DNA of 64,000 nucleotides from WTXA01 sp964415195. Lineage in GTDB: Bacteria > Bacillota > TC1. Every line of letters starts with the position of its first letter. Within the stretch, counting starts at the first letter, position 1. This document shows positions 27,371-36,452 of the stretch, one piece after another. The notes beneath the pieces were generated by a model. It was given only the letters and a program-made list of their open reading frames with translations. It did no database searches and was not told the origin of the DNA. The DNA is taken from positions 372,001 through 436,000 of the forward strand of contig CAYPYD010000001.1 in NCBI GenBank assembly GCA_964415195.1. The letters are read 5' to 3'. The position numbers and the translations under genes were made by a program.

Positions 27371-28270
27371 TTAATCCTTCAATCTCAATCCTTTGCTGCC
27401 AAACAAAAATGACCCTATCAATCCTGCTAGGAATAGTAAAACACTTGAGAAGGTATCCATATTAAATCCCAGATTACTACCAGCTGGATACAAAGCAGGA
27501 ACAGAACCAACAACAAAACCAAGAATAACAGCATAAGTAGCTCCATGCCAACGACAAAATAGCATACTTAGGGCCTTAGAAAAAACAAAAACACCAATTA
27601 ATACCCCTATACCGATAGGTAATAAAGGTAGAGAAGTATTAAAAACTGTCATGCTTGGCTTGATGAAAAAATCCTTCAAACCAGCAATAAGCCCAAGAAC
27701 CATACTATATTGTCCAATCATCATTAAAAGGACAGTGCCACTAATACCAGGGAAAATCAAAGAAGAAGAAATAAGAAGCCCTAATAGTAAATATGCTATT
27801 ATAGTGCTAAAACTCCAGGAAAAAACACCAGACCCCAAAATATCGATGGAGTTGTTTGCAGTAGATGGATTATCAAACAAAACCATCAACAATCCTACAA
27901 AAAGAGCCATTAAAAACAAAGGTAGTCTTATATGAATATTCTTTTTAGAGAGTGGATCCTTAGTATTAGCTTCCCTAAACAAAAAAGGTAAAGAACCTAA
28001 CATCAAACCTATAAAACAAAACAAAGTTTGCATCTGATAGTATTGTAACAAACCTCTTTGAATAATACTAAAAAATACTACTCCAACTAAAGCCCCAAGG
28101 CCAGCTGGAATAAGAACCCTGATAGAAGAGATCGGTTTCTTAAATAAACAGCCAATGGCATCAATTAATTTTCTGTGAACTCCCAAAATAATTGATAAGG
28201 TTCCACCAGACAATCCTGGCGCAATACCACCAGCGCCAATAAATATACTATATAAAAAAATACGGAACAT
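27371..28270 (-). CDS. DUF368 membrane protein (polyprenyl-phosphate transporter family)
   Basis: 299 residues, eight or more TM segments. The family signature GGIAPGLSGGTLSIILG near the N-terminus and its repeat FPGISGTVLLMMIGQY in the second half show the internal duplication of DUF368. Members of this family (PopT) recycle undecaprenyl phosphate across the membrane for wall synthesis. Start ATG 28270 with GAAAGGA. It may form a transcript with the OsmC gene upstream, but a terminator lies between. Confidence 0.88.
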   Translation of the reverse strand: MFRIFLYSIFIGAGGIAPGLSGGTLSIILGVHRKLIDAIGCLFKKPISSIRVLIPAGLGALVGVVFFSIIQRGLLQYYQMQTLFCFIGLMLGSLPFLFREANTKDPLSKKNIHIRLPLFLMALFVGLLMVLFDNPSTANNSIDILGSGVFSWSFSTIIAYLLLGLLISSSLIFPGISGTVLLMMIGQYSMVLGLIAGLKDFFIKPSMTVFNTSLPLLPIGIGVLIGVFVFSKALSMLFCRWHGATYAVILGFVVGSVPALYPAGSNLGFNMDTFSSVLLFLAGLIGSFLFGSKGLRLKD

Positions 28271-28348
28271 TATGAGATCCTTTCATACTAGATAAATATC
28301 AAAACAAACAAAAAAATCAGTAAATAAATTATAACATATTATAAATAA

Positions 28349-28376
28349 AAAAAGGATGAGGTTAACTCCTCATCCT
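28349..28376 (-). terminator. Terminator of the OsmC gene
   Basis: GGATGAGG / CCTCATCC stem; on the minus strand it is followed by TTTTTTT. Confidence 0.85.
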
Positions 28377-28402
28377 TAATTATTTATTACATTTTGTTTT
28401 CA

Positions 28403-28795
28403 TTATTTTATAATTATATTAAACTCTGGTGGTTGTCCAAGATGACGCTTAACTGAACAAGCATCAAGAACATTAACTAAAGCGCCCCTATACTTTTCTG
28501 GAAAGTCAGCAGGAGTATCAACCTCCATCTTTACCTCAATTACCCTATGCTCCTCTTCGCTCCAAGTTGGATACATCCTAATATTTAACCCTTCAGTGCT
28601 CAAGTTTCTTTTCCTTAGAAAACTTAGGGCAAAAATACCACTACAAGATAATATTGAAGCCATAAATAAATCAAAAGGCGCCATCGCCTCATCATCTCCA
28701 CCATTATCTAATGGCTGATCTGTCATGACTCTATGTTTTCCATAAATTACTTCTACTTTTTTTCCACCAGGAAAATTTAAACTAAATTCGTCCAT
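28403..28795 (-). CDS. OsmC/Ohr family protein
   Basis: 130 residues. The OsmC fold is seen in APFDLFMASILSCSGIFALSFLRKRN, holding one conserved Cys (SCSG); the second family Cys is in LDACSVKRHLGQPPEF. OsmC proteins reduce organic peroxides through this Cys pair. TTGGAGG RBS at ATG 28795. It adds to the peroxide-defence set of rubrerythrin and ferritin-like proteins elsewhere in the window. Confidence 0.88.
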   Translation of the reverse strand: MDEFSLNFPGGKKVEVIYGKHRVMTDQPLDNGGDDEAMAPFDLFMASILSCSGIFALSFLRKRNLSTEGLNIRMYPTWSEEEHRVIEVKMEVDTPADFPEKYRGALVNVLDACSVKRHLGQPPEFNIIIK

Positions 28796-28957
28796 TTCAT
28801 TACCTCCAAAAAATCTTATTTCTGTCTTGAATTATACAGGACTAAACTGAAGCAAACCGTGACAACATCACAGAAATAAAATACAATATATCCTAAAATT
28901 CATATATACTATTAGACTAATTTTTGGATTAGTATAGATTAATAATTGGAGGATATC

Positions 28958-29233
28958 ATGACACTGGAACAACTACTAGAAGACGAAACCACAAACACAA
29001 AAAATATGGAAGCCTATTTTAAAACAGTAGGTATCAACAATTTGGATAGAAGAAAACTTGATAAAATCATAAATAAATTTGGAGTAATAGTCTTTAAAAT
29101 GTACTGTTTTTCAGAAGTATACAAGATAGTCCTAGACAGGGAAACCTCCAAAAGAATGCACACCTGGACATATGTAATCGGAATTATGACAATCATCTAC
29201 ACTGGAGTGACAATTCTTATGTTATTTGAATAG
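28958..29233 (+). CDS. Hypothetical protein with C-terminal membrane anchor
   Basis: 91 residues: a charged helical cytoplasmic part (about 1-65) and one C-terminal TM segment (WTYVIGIMTIIYTGVTILMLF). ATG 28958 follows TTGGAGGAT; an upstream TTG is inside the box and is not the start. No family recognised. It lies between OsmC (divergent) and the purine operon leader. Confidence 0.6.
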   Translation: MTLEQLLEDETTNTKNMEAYFKTVGINNLDRRKLDKIINKFGVIVFKMYCFSEVYKIVLDRETSKRMHTWTYVIGIMTIIYTGVTILMLFE

Positions 29234-29269
29234 AAAAAAGAGATGAGAAAAAGAAAAAGAAAAAAACTG

Positions 29270-29298
29270 TTGACAAAGATTTTTAATTATGGTTAAAT
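29270..29298 (+). promoter_or_regulatory. Predicted promoter of the purine/nucleoside operon
   Basis: TTGACA 29270-29275, 17 bp, TTAAAT 29293-29298. It implies a leader of about 285 nt before the ATG at 29591. A short hairpin CTTGTC / GACAAG (29319-29336) follows. Confidence 0.6.
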
Positions 29299-29392
29299 AC
29301 AGTTAAATTAAAAACAATCTTGTCACAAAAGACAAGAGGAAAGAGGTAGAAAGAAAAAACATAGAAATAGTAAATTACAATTAAATAAAAAT

Positions 29393-29526
29393 CGAGAATC
29401 TTTTCTGTAAAACTCGTAAAAATCTACAGTACTTTTTAACCGAGAATCTTTTCTGTAAAACTCGTTAAAATCTACAGTAAATTATATATCGAGAATCTGT
29501 ACTGTCAAACTCGTAAAAACCAACAG
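29393..29526 (+). repeat. Three tandem 48-49 nt leader repeats with pseudoknot-forming potential
   Basis: Units start at 29393, 29441 and 29490. Units 1 and 2 share CGAG - AATCTTTT - CTGTA - AAA - CTCG - 8 nt A-rich - TACAG. CGAG pairs with CTCG and CTGTA with TACAG in interleaved order, the topology of a compact H-type pseudoknot with a U-rich loop 1 and an A-rich loop 3. Unit 3 keeps CGAG/CTCG and CTGT/ACAG. The bases between the paired segments vary little in number. A degenerate fourth copy may begin at 29536. Alternatively these are DNA operators: CGAG-N16-CTCG resembles the spacing of paired PurBoxes. Confidence 0.7.
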
Positions 29527-29551
29527 CCCTCCGACCGAGGGTAATTTTTAT
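29527..29551 (+). promoter_or_regulatory. Terminator-like hairpin next to the third leader repeat
   Basis: CCCTC / GAGGG stem with a 5 nt loop followed by TAATTTTTATA, 40 nt before the start codon. It abuts the last ACAG of repeat 3, and its 3' arm contains CGAG, which could pair instead with the CTCG of repeat 3 (29510-29513). This would make mutually exclusive structures, as in a riboswitch expression platform. Confidence 0.45.
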
Positions 29552-29590
29552 ACTCTAAACGGGTCAACCGCTTAGAAAAGGGAGGCAACT

Positions 29591-31303
29591 ATGACCAGTG
29601 CTGCAGAAAAGCATCTAACAAAAATCAAAGACACATTCCACATCATCAACGGAAAAAAAGAAGCCGATCTACTGATAAAGAATGTTAAAATACTCGACGT
29701 CCTAGGTGAAACAATCTTTGATGGATCCATCCTATTTTTTAATGGAGAAATCACAGCATTAAACCCAGACGAAACCATCATCAAAGTAAAAGACACCTTT
29801 GATGGACAAGGTCTATACGCTATACCAGGCCTCATAGACGCCCATTTCCATTTCGAATCACAACTTGCAAATCCTGTCACACTAGGAGAAGCAATGGTGC
29901 CATGCGGAACTACTACTTGTTTCGTAGAATTCCTTGATTTAATTGGCTCAGCCAAAGACGAAGGCGTCAAAGCAGCCAAAGAACTATTCAAAGAATACCA
30001 AAAACTACCATATCGTCTATTCGCCTTTGCACCAGGAAAAAAGGTAGACAAAGAAACAATAGAATCACTTCTAGATATAGAACCAGTTATCGGACTTGGA
30101 GAATTCGACCACTTCACCTACAGTAGTGGCGACCAAGACTGCATGGAATTAATGGCTTCTGCAAAAGCCCGCAACATGCAAGCAAACGGACACTGGGGAC
30201 TAACCACACTATCACCACTTCAATTAAATATATTACCAGCAATCGGTGGCAGTAATAACCACGACGTCTGGAACGGGGAGGATATCGAAAAAAGCTTGCG
30301 CTTTGGATTTCCTACTCAAATTAAATTCGGAGTTGGCAAGGTAGAAAATCTTCTAAAAGCCATTGTAAATAAAAAGTTTCCATTAGAAAACTTCATGTTT
30401 TGTTCTGATAATCTATCTATACATCATATGAAAACTAAAGGTCATATGGATAACTTTATTACAAGAGCAGTCTCAATGGGAATACCCCCAATCAAGGCAA
30501 TAAAACTAGCCACCTACTACACTGCCTGCCATTTTCATATGGAAGAAAAATTAGGAATGATAGCACCAGGAAGATGGGCTGATATTGTCCTGACTGACAG
30601 CTTAAGTGTCATTAACCCACTTTATGTATTTAAAGGTGGAGAATTGGTGGCGAAGAGAAAGAGCATGTTGAAAAAGGTAGAAATTGATTATTCACCAATG
30701 GTTAAGCAAGGAAAACCAGGACTTGGAGAATTGAAAAAAATCCAGTTATCCAACAATATCCTTGAAGTATCACCGGACGGAAAGCAAGGTAAAGTTTATC
30801 TTTTCGATGTCTTTGGAAGAGGGCACCTAAACTTCTATAAGGAAATCTGGTTACCAATTGAAAATGGAGAAGTAGTTCCTATTTATGAAGGTAAACATCT
30901 GAATATGGTATCAGTTGTCCAACGTTATGGAAAACACATAACTAACGGTTACTTCACAGGAATACATATTGATAAAGGTGCAATTGCTACCTCCTTCCCG
31001 GCACCAGTACCATACATGGTAGTAATAGGCAATGACATCGACGAGATGTATCATGCCTTAAAGGTTACAGACAAATATTCAGGAGCTGGAGTTATTGTTG
31101 AAGAAGGCGAAGAAAAAGCTATATTACCAATAGAAATATATGGCATGATGTCCAATTCAAATGCTGAAGATTTACAAGCTGAATCAGATAACTTTGATAA
31201 AGCGGCAGCAGAACTAGGGCACCAAAATACTGGAGAGCCAGTAATTAACAAACTGTTAAGTGTATATATTTCACTTCATAGATTCAACTTTATGGAAGAA
31301 TAA
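29591..31303 (+). CDS. AdeC-like amidohydrolase, divergent, heading a nucleoside transport operon
   Basis: 570 residues, adenine deaminase layout. It keeps AHFHFES (the HxHxES metal motif), NGH and GHMDNFITRAV, but differs from AdeC and from the 11058 paralogue at other key sites: NHD where AdeC has DHE, CSDN where AdeC has TDD, and PAPVPY where the C-terminal HDSHN loop is expected. The fold is clear; the reaction may not be adenine deamination. GGGAGG RBS 5 nt before ATG 29591. It is the first gene of a five-gene operon with a BMP-type purine/nucleoside ABC importer, so its substrate is probably an imported purine or derivative. Confidence 0.75.
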   Translation: MTSAAEKHLTKIKDTFHIINGKKEADLLIKNVKILDVLGETIFDGSILFFNGEITALNPDETIIKVKDTFDGQGLYAIPGLIDAHFHFESQLANPVTLGEAMVPCGTTTCFVEFLDLIGSAKDEGVKAAKELFKEYQKLPYRLFAFAPGKKVDKETIESLLDIEPVIGLGEFDHFTYSSGDQDCMELMASAKARNMQANGHWGLTTLSPLQLNILPAIGGSNNHDVWNGEDIEKSLRFGFPTQIKFGVGKVENLLKAIVNKKFPLENFMFCSDNLSIHHMKTKGHMDNFITRAVSMGIPPIKAIKLATYYTACHFHMEEKLGMIAPGRWADIVLTDSLSVINPLYVFKGGELVAKRKSMLKKVEIDYSPMVKQGKPGLGELKKIQLSNNILEVSPDGKQGKVYLFDVFGRGHLNFYKEIWLPIENGEVVPIYEGKHLNMVSVVQRYGKHITNGYFTGIHIDKGAIATSFPAPVPYMVVIGNDIDEMYHALKVTDKYSGAGVIVEEGEEKAILPIEIYGMMSNSNAEDLQAESDNFDKAAAELGHQNTGEPVINKLLSVYISLHRFNFMEE

Positions 31304-31321
31304 AAGAGAGGAGCTTGTTTT

Positions 31322-32839
31322 ATGGAAGATTACATTTACATGGATAACATAGTCAAAAGATTTCCTGGTGTAACCGCCTGTAATCATATTTCCATAGGTT
31401 TTGCCAAAGGGGAAATACATGCTCTTCTTGGTGAAAACGGAGCAGGAAAAAGCACACTGATGAATATGTTATACGGTCTCTTGAAAAAAGACGAAGGTAG
31501 TATCTTCATTGAAGGAAAAAAGAAAGAAATAAACTCACCGCAAGAAGCCATTGCCCTAGGAATTGGAATGGTGCACCAACACTTTATGCTTATTCCAAAG
31601 TTTTCAGTAATTGAAAACATAGTCCTAGGTACAAAACTAAAAAGAGAACCTTTATTAGATTTTAGAGCAGCCAGGGAGAGGATAAATGGGATTCTTGAAA
31701 TGACAGGTCTTGATATTGACATAGATGAAAAAGTGCAGAATCTATGTATTGGAGATCAACAAAAAGTAGAAATAATTAAGGCTCTCTATAAAGGGGCTGA
31801 GGTTCTAATAATGGATGAACCTACAGCTGTACTAACACCAGTAGAAGTAGACGAACTTTTTGTAGTTTTAAGAAAATGGGTAACTGAAGGTAATACAGTA
31901 ATCTTCATCACTCACAAGATGAGGGAAGTAGTAGAAATCTGTGATCGTATCAGTATCCTAAGAGATGCTACCTATTTCGGAACTTTTCCGGTAGAAAATC
32001 TTGATGAAAAAGAGGTAGCCAGGCTTATGGTTGGCAGGGATGTTTCCTTGCATATAGAAAGTACCCCCCAACCAAGAGGGCAGGATATTCTGGTGATTGA
32101 TAGATTGTCAGTGAAAAACGATATAGGTATTGAAAGTGTCAAGGATATTAGTTTTACAGTAGCTGCTGGTGAGATAGTCGGTATTGCCGGAGTAGACGGG
32201 AACGGACAATTAGAACTTATTGAAGCAATTATGGGTCTTAATAGCAAGAAGGAAGGGCGAATCACCTTGAATGGAGAGTCAATTGAAAAACTCTCACCAC
32301 GAAATATTTTAGACAAAGGTATTTCCAATATTCCATTCCAACGACAAAAGGAAGGGCTAGCCTTAGAGTTTCCTATTAGTGATAATTTCATACTTAAGGA
32401 AGAATGGAATAGACCATATAGAAAAGGATTATTTCTTGATTTTAAGTATATATGGAAAAAGACAGAGGAAGTTATGAAAGCCTATAACATAAAAGCTAGG
32501 ACACCGGAAACCCAGGTTGGGAACATGAGTGGTGGCAATCAACAAAAAGTTGTTATTGCCAGGGAAGTTGAAAGAGATCATGAACTTCTTATTGCTTGTC
32601 ATCCAACTCATGGTCTGGATATTGGGGCCATAGAATTTATCCATCACAAGATCATGGAAGAAAGAAATAAGCAAAAAGGTGTGCTTTTAGTTTCAACTGA
32701 GCTTGAAGAGCTATTGTCCTTAAGCGATCGTATTCTAGTTATGTATAAGGGAGAAATCATGGGTGAGGTAGAAGCTAGGTTGGAAAACTTATCTACTATT
32801 GGTTCGATGATGTTAGGAGGTTGCCATGGAAAAGCTTGA
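31322..32839 (+). CDS. ABC transporter ATPase, nucleoside/BMP type (two ABC domains)
   Basis: 505 residues with fused ABC domains. Domain 1: GENGAGKST, degenerate signature LCIGDQQKVE, Walker B VLIMDEPTAVLTP. Domain 2: GVDGNGQLE (degenerate Walker A), MSGGNQQKVVIARE, LLIACHPTHGLD. Loss of consensus in one motif of each domain is usual in the sugar/nucleoside class (NupA, YufO). It energises uptake together with the two following permeases. It overlaps the next gene by 14 bp, indicating tight translational coupling. GAGAGGAG RBS. Confidence 0.92.
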   Translation: MEDYIYMDNIVKRFPGVTACNHISIGFAKGEIHALLGENGAGKSTLMNMLYGLLKKDEGSIFIEGKKKEINSPQEAIALGIGMVHQHFMLIPKFSVIENIVLGTKLKREPLLDFRAARERINGILEMTGLDIDIDEKVQNLCIGDQQKVEIIKALYKGAEVLIMDEPTAVLTPVEVDELFVVLRKWVTEGNTVIFITHKMREVVEICDRISILRDATYFGTFPVENLDEKEVARLMVGRDVSLHIESTPQPRGQDILVIDRLSVKNDIGIESVKDISFTVAAGEIVGIAGVDGNGQLELIEAIMGLNSKKEGRITLNGESIEKLSPRNILDKGISNIPFQRQKEGLALEFPISDNFILKEEWNRPYRKGLFLDFKYIWKKTEEVMKAYNIKARTPETQVGNMSGGNQQKVVIAREVERDHELLIACHPTHGLDIGAIEFIHHKIMEERNKQKGVLLVSTELEELLSLSDRILVMYKGEIMGEVEARLENLSTIGSMMLGGCHGKA

Positions 32840-33938
32840 TAATCAAGTTACGACTGTCAACTATGATAAATTAGATGAATTAGTTCGTAAGTTTCAAAAA
32901 ATATTTAATATTTTTGTTCCTATATTTGCTTTTTTGGTATCTTTGATTGTTGTGGGAATAATTATCAAGATACAGGGTGGATCAATAATTGTTGCCTATT
33001 CATCACTTTTTAAAAGTGCTTTTGGCAACTTGAACAGTATTGGTAATAGCTTGAGTAGAGCAGTGCCTCTTATTATGGCAGGTCTTGGAATCGCTATTGC
33101 AGCTAGGGCAAATATTATCAATCTTGGAGCAGAGGGACAAATTATTGTTGGTGGCATATTTGCTACTTATGTAGGTATTAACCTGCAAGGGTTACCTCCA
33201 GTTTTGCATATTACTTTGTGCCTTCTGGCTGGTTTTATTGGTGGTGCCTTATGTGCCTTCTTGCCTGGGTATTTTAATGCTAAGCATAATACAAATATTA
33301 TTATTACTGCTATGTTGTTAAATGATATTACTATAGGTATTCTTGGGGCCCTGGTACAAGGTCCTATGAAAGAAGCTGGTGGGTTTTCTCCACAGTCTGC
33401 GCAAATAGCTATGTCTGCGAGATTACCAATGTTTATTCCTGGATCTAGGGTTCATATAGGTATAATTATAGCTCTGGTACTGGCGGTGATTGCTCATTTT
33501 GTTTTATTTAAGACTCCTATTGGACTTGAGACTCGTATCCTTGGAGGTAATCCTTTGGTGGCCAAGCATTCTGGAATGCAGGTTATAGGTATGCAGATCA
33601 TGTTGGTACTCATAGCTGGAGGATTGGCTGGTATGGGCGGTGCCATGGAGATAATGGGCAGTCAGTTCAGACTTAGGGAAGCCTTTTTGATGAACTATGG
33701 CTATGAAGCGCTGGCAGTTGCTCTACTAGGGCAAAAAAGTCCTTATGGTGTGATTATAGCAGGTATTTTATTTGGAGCTTTAAAGGCTGGTCGTGGCGGA
33801 ATGGTAAATGCAGCCAACTTGCCGGTAAGCTTTAGTATGGTACTTAGTGGTGTTTTAATTTTATGTATTTCTATTAGTCCTATATTAATGAAGATTCCGA
33901 GATATTTAGCGGTTCGCAATATTTCGGCAAATAGATAG
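32826..33938 (+). CDS. ABC transporter permease 1, nucleoside/BMP type
   Basis: 370 residues, about ten TM segments, BPD_transp_2 family (NupB/YufP-like). Family marks include ANIINLGAEGQIIVGG and the later GGLAGMGGAMEIMG and GALKAGRGGMVNAANLP. Forms the membrane pore with the 33949 product. TTAGGAGGTT RBS inside the end of the ATPase gene. Confidence 0.92.
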   Translation: MEKLDNQVTTVNYDKLDELVRKFQKIFNIFVPIFAFLVSLIVVGIIIKIQGGSIIVAYSSLFKSAFGNLNSIGNSLSRAVPLIMAGLGIAIAARANIINLGAEGQIIVGGIFATYVGINLQGLPPVLHITLCLLAGFIGGALCAFLPGYFNAKHNTNIIITAMLLNDITIGILGALVQGPMKEAGGFSPQSAQIAMSARLPMFIPGSRVHIGIIIALVLAVIAHFVLFKTPIGLETRILGGNPLVAKHSGMQVIGMQIMLVLIAGGLAGMGGAMEIMGSQFRLREAFLMNYGYEALAVALLGQKSPYGVIIAGILFGALKAGRGGMVNAANLPVSFSMVLSGVLILCISISPILMKIPRYLAVRNISANR

Positions 33939-33948
33939 GGGGTGCCTT

Positions 33949-34884
33949 ATGGAACAGTTTTTATCAATTTTTACTGAAGATTTCTTTTATGCGACTATTC
34001 GTATGGCGAGCCCAATAATCTTGGCGGCTCTTGGTGAGGTTCTTCTTGAAAGAGCTGGAATTTTCAATCTAGGTATTGAAGGTATTATGTTATTTGGTGC
34101 TTTCTTTGCAGTGCTTGGCAGTTTTTTGACTGGTAATGCCTGGATGGGTGTGGTGTTTGCCTTGTTGATAGGTGTTGTATTGGGTCTTGTATATGCTCTT
34201 GCTGTGGTAACTATTAGGTCTAACCAGGCGGTTACAGGTACTGGTATAAATATCCTGGCTATAGGTCTTACTTCGCTCTTAAGTCGAATGATCTGGGGGG
34301 TTCAGGCTGTGCCTTTGACAGTTAAGGGTATTGGTCCTTTGAAAATACCGTTTTTAGGTGATATTCCAGTGATTGGGGCTGTTATCTTTAATCATAGTCC
34401 TTTGGTTTATTTGGCTTATATTATGATTGGTGTTGTTTATTTCATCCTATATAGAACATCATGGGGTTTGAAGATCCGTTCTATTGGTGAACAACCGAAG
34501 GCTGCTGATACTATGGGTATTAATGTTCTTGGTTGGAAGTATGGGATGTGTGTTATTTCTAGCATGTTTTCTGCTGTTGCCGGTGCTATTTTGTCATTAT
34601 CCTTTATGAATTTATTTGTGGATAATATGTCAGGTGGTAGAGGTTATATGGCAGTTGCTAGTGTTATTTTAGGTCAGTGGAATCCTATGGGTGCTGCTGT
34701 TGGTGGACTTATCTTTGGTGCAGGTAATGCGATTCAAATGAGGCTTCAGGCTTTTGGGGTTCCTATTCCTTCATCATTGTTGTTAGTGCTTCCGATGGTT
34801 ATTGCTCTTATTGTTGTGCTTACTGTAAGGGGCAGTGCGTCTGCACGACCATCTGCGCTTGCTAAACCTTACTATAAAGAATAG
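33949..34884 (+). CDS. ABC transporter permease 2, nucleoside/BMP type
   Basis: 311 residues, about nine TM segments, BPD_transp_2 family (NupC/YufQ-like), with RAGIFNLGIEGIMLFGAFFAV and GRGYMAVASVILGQWNPMGA. Starts 10 nt after the first permease with GGGGTG upstream. From here to the end of the operon the coding strand is strongly G/T-rich. Confidence 0.92.
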   Translation: MEQFLSIFTEDFFYATIRMASPIILAALGEVLLERAGIFNLGIEGIMLFGAFFAVLGSFLTGNAWMGVVFALLIGVVLGLVYALAVVTIRSNQAVTGTGINILAIGLTSLLSRMIWGVQAVPLTVKGIGPLKIPFLGDIPVIGAVIFNHSPLVYLAYIMIGVVYFILYRTSWGLKIRSIGEQPKAADTMGINVLGWKYGMCVISSMFSAVAGAILSLSFMNLFVDNMSGGRGYMAVASVILGQWNPMGAAVGGLIFGAGNAIQMRLQAFGVPIPSSLLLVLPMVIALIVVLTVRGSASARPSALAKPYYKE

Positions 34885-34909
34885 ATTATGAAAGGAAAAG
34901 GTGAAGAAA

Positions 34910-35896
34910 ATGTTAAAAAAAGGAAAAATGTTAGGTCTTGTTTTGGTTGTTATGTTGGTTGGTTTGTTGTTTGCAGGTTGTAATAATACTGCAGATGCTG
35001 ATGGAGAGGATAAGGTTGTTAAAGTGGCTCTTCTTCTTCCAGGCAATATTAATGATGCTGGTTGGAGTCAGGCTGCCTATAATGGTCTTATGGATGCAGA
35101 GAAGGAGTATGATATTGAAACATCATATATCGAGTCTGTTCCTTTAGCTGAGCAAGAGTCCACTATTCGTGATTATGCTAGTCGTGGTTTTGATTTAATT
35201 ATTTGTCATGGCAGTGATTTCGAGGATGCTATAACTTTAGTGGCTCCTGAGTTCCCTGATACTGGTTTTGCTATTACTAATAGTGCTGCTAAGGGTGATA
35301 ATTTAATTGGTGTTGGAGTTCAAAATGAGGAGCAGGGTTATATGGCTGGTTATGCTCTTGGTCTTGTAACTAAGGCTAATAAGGTTGGTTATGTAGCTTC
35401 TAATGAAGGTTATGCGATGAAGCGTACAGAGAATGGTTTTATTGCTGGTGTTAAGGCTTCTAATCCTGGTGCTGCTGTTATTACTGCTTATACTGGTAGT
35501 TTTGATGATGCTGCTAAGGGTAAGGAGACTGCACTTGCTATTTTTGATAAGGGTGTTGATTGTGTTTTCCAATATGCTCAAGGTTCTGGTATTGGTGTGA
35601 TTCAAGCAGCTGCTGAAAAGAATATTCCTATAGTGGTTACTAGCCCAAGTCAGGTTAAGATAGCTCCTAATCAAGCTGTTTTGGCTGTTATGTCAGATAT
35701 GAAGGTTAATATTTTATCTGTTATTACTTCTTATGTGGAAGGTGACTTTGGTCCAGATCTGAAGATTGTTGGTAATTTCTCAACAAATCTTTACAAGGTT
35801 AGTGATATTAATGATAAGTTAATTAATGCTGAGAATAAAACTAAAATAGAAGCAGTAATTAAAGATTTACAAGCTGGTAAGATAACTTTCAAATAG
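34910..35896 (+). CDS. BMP-family substrate-binding lipoprotein of the nucleoside importer
   Basis: 328 residues. Lipoprotein signal with lipobox LLFAGCNN, then the PnrA/BmpA fold: VALLLPGNINDAGWSQAAYNGL, YIESVPLAEQESTIRDYASRGFDLIICHG and GVGVQNEEQGYMAGYALGLVTK. BMP proteins bind purine nucleosides or bases outside the membrane and deliver them to the permeases. ATG 34910 is preferred because AGGTGA lies just upstream; GTG 34901, preceded by AAAGG, is a close alternative adding three residues. Last gene of the operon; terminator at 35999. Confidence 0.92.
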   Translation: MLKKGKMLGLVLVVMLVGLLFAGCNNTADADGEDKVVKVALLLPGNINDAGWSQAAYNGLMDAEKEYDIETSYIESVPLAEQESTIRDYASRGFDLIICHGSDFEDAITLVAPEFPDTGFAITNSAAKGDNLIGVGVQNEEQGYMAGYALGLVTKANKVGYVASNEGYAMKRTENGFIAGVKASNPGAAVITAYTGSFDDAAKGKETALAIFDKGVDCVFQYAQGSGIGVIQAAAEKNIPIVVTSPSQVKIAPNQAVLAVMSDMKVNILSVITSYVEGDFGPDLKIVGNFSTNLYKVSDINDKLINAENKTKIEAVIKDLQAGKITFK

Positions 35897-35997
35897 TATC
35901 TGATTATTGAATTGATTAATTGATTGGATAATTAGTTAATTAATGAATGATTAGTATTATATTAATTTAGGTCCTTAGATCATACCTCTTATATATT

Positions 35998-36038
35998 GAA
36001 GAAAGCAGGTTGAGGAGTAATCCTTGCCTGCTTTCTTT
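35998..36038 (+). terminator. Terminator of the nucleoside operon
   Basis: GAAAGCAGG / CCTGCTTTC stem with an inner AGGA/TCCT extension, then TTTAT. It lies in a 380 bp gap (35897-36276) whose rest shows only AT-rich sequence and the start region of the next cluster. Confidence 0.8.
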
Positions 36039-36276
36039 ATGTACAAAAGTTACTATACTTGAAGAAAACAAAATTACAGTGGTAATAAGACCTGCCCTAG
36101 GTACTGTCATAATGTCTCTTTGCACTATTATACTATAAAAATCTACTAGAATTAGGTTTAAATGAATCTTGAAAAGATATTTATACATTACTTTAATTTG
36201 CTATTTGGTTGAATAAGAGTATACTGAAGGCATAAAGAGAGATTAAGTACTACTTTATATTAAGGAGGTATGTACA

Positions 36277-36432
36277 ATGAAATCTACAAAAAATTTAGGC
36301 ATGATACTATTAGGGATTTGGCTGATATTAACAGGTTTGTTAGCATTAATAAGTATTCCAATTCCTTTCCTTAACATCATAATGGCTATATTGGCACTTG
36401 CTGCTGGTGTACTGATTTTGTTAGGACGTTAG
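36277..36432 (+). CDS. Small two-TM membrane protein (51 aa)
   Basis: ATG 36277 to TAG 36432 with a perfect AAGGAGG RBS. It encodes two hydrophobic helices (about 8-27, 33-48) separated by a Pro-rich turn (ISIPIPFLN). First gene of a compact cluster of four small envelope-associated proteins (36277-37312). Such short proteins often sit in envelope-stress operons; the precise role is unknown. Confidence 0.75.
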   Translation: MKSTKNLGMILLGIWLILTGLLALISIPIPFLNIIMAILALAAGVLILLGR

Positions 36433-36452
36433 GTTTAGGACAGGAGGATATT

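Noticed and set aside
29393..29526. CRISPR array
   Set aside because: Only three units, no unique spacers of regular length, and the repeat sits in an operon leader without cas genes.
29572..30117. 181-codon minus-strand ORF
   Set aside because: Antisense to the AdeC-like gene; Ser/Pro-rich shadow translation without RBS.
31972..32391. 139-codon minus-strand ORF
   Set aside because: Antisense to the ABC ATPase gene, which has full family motifs in the plus frame.
35967..36188. 73-codon minus-strand ORF
   Set aside because: Overlaps the operon terminator hairpin and has no RBS or recognisable family.
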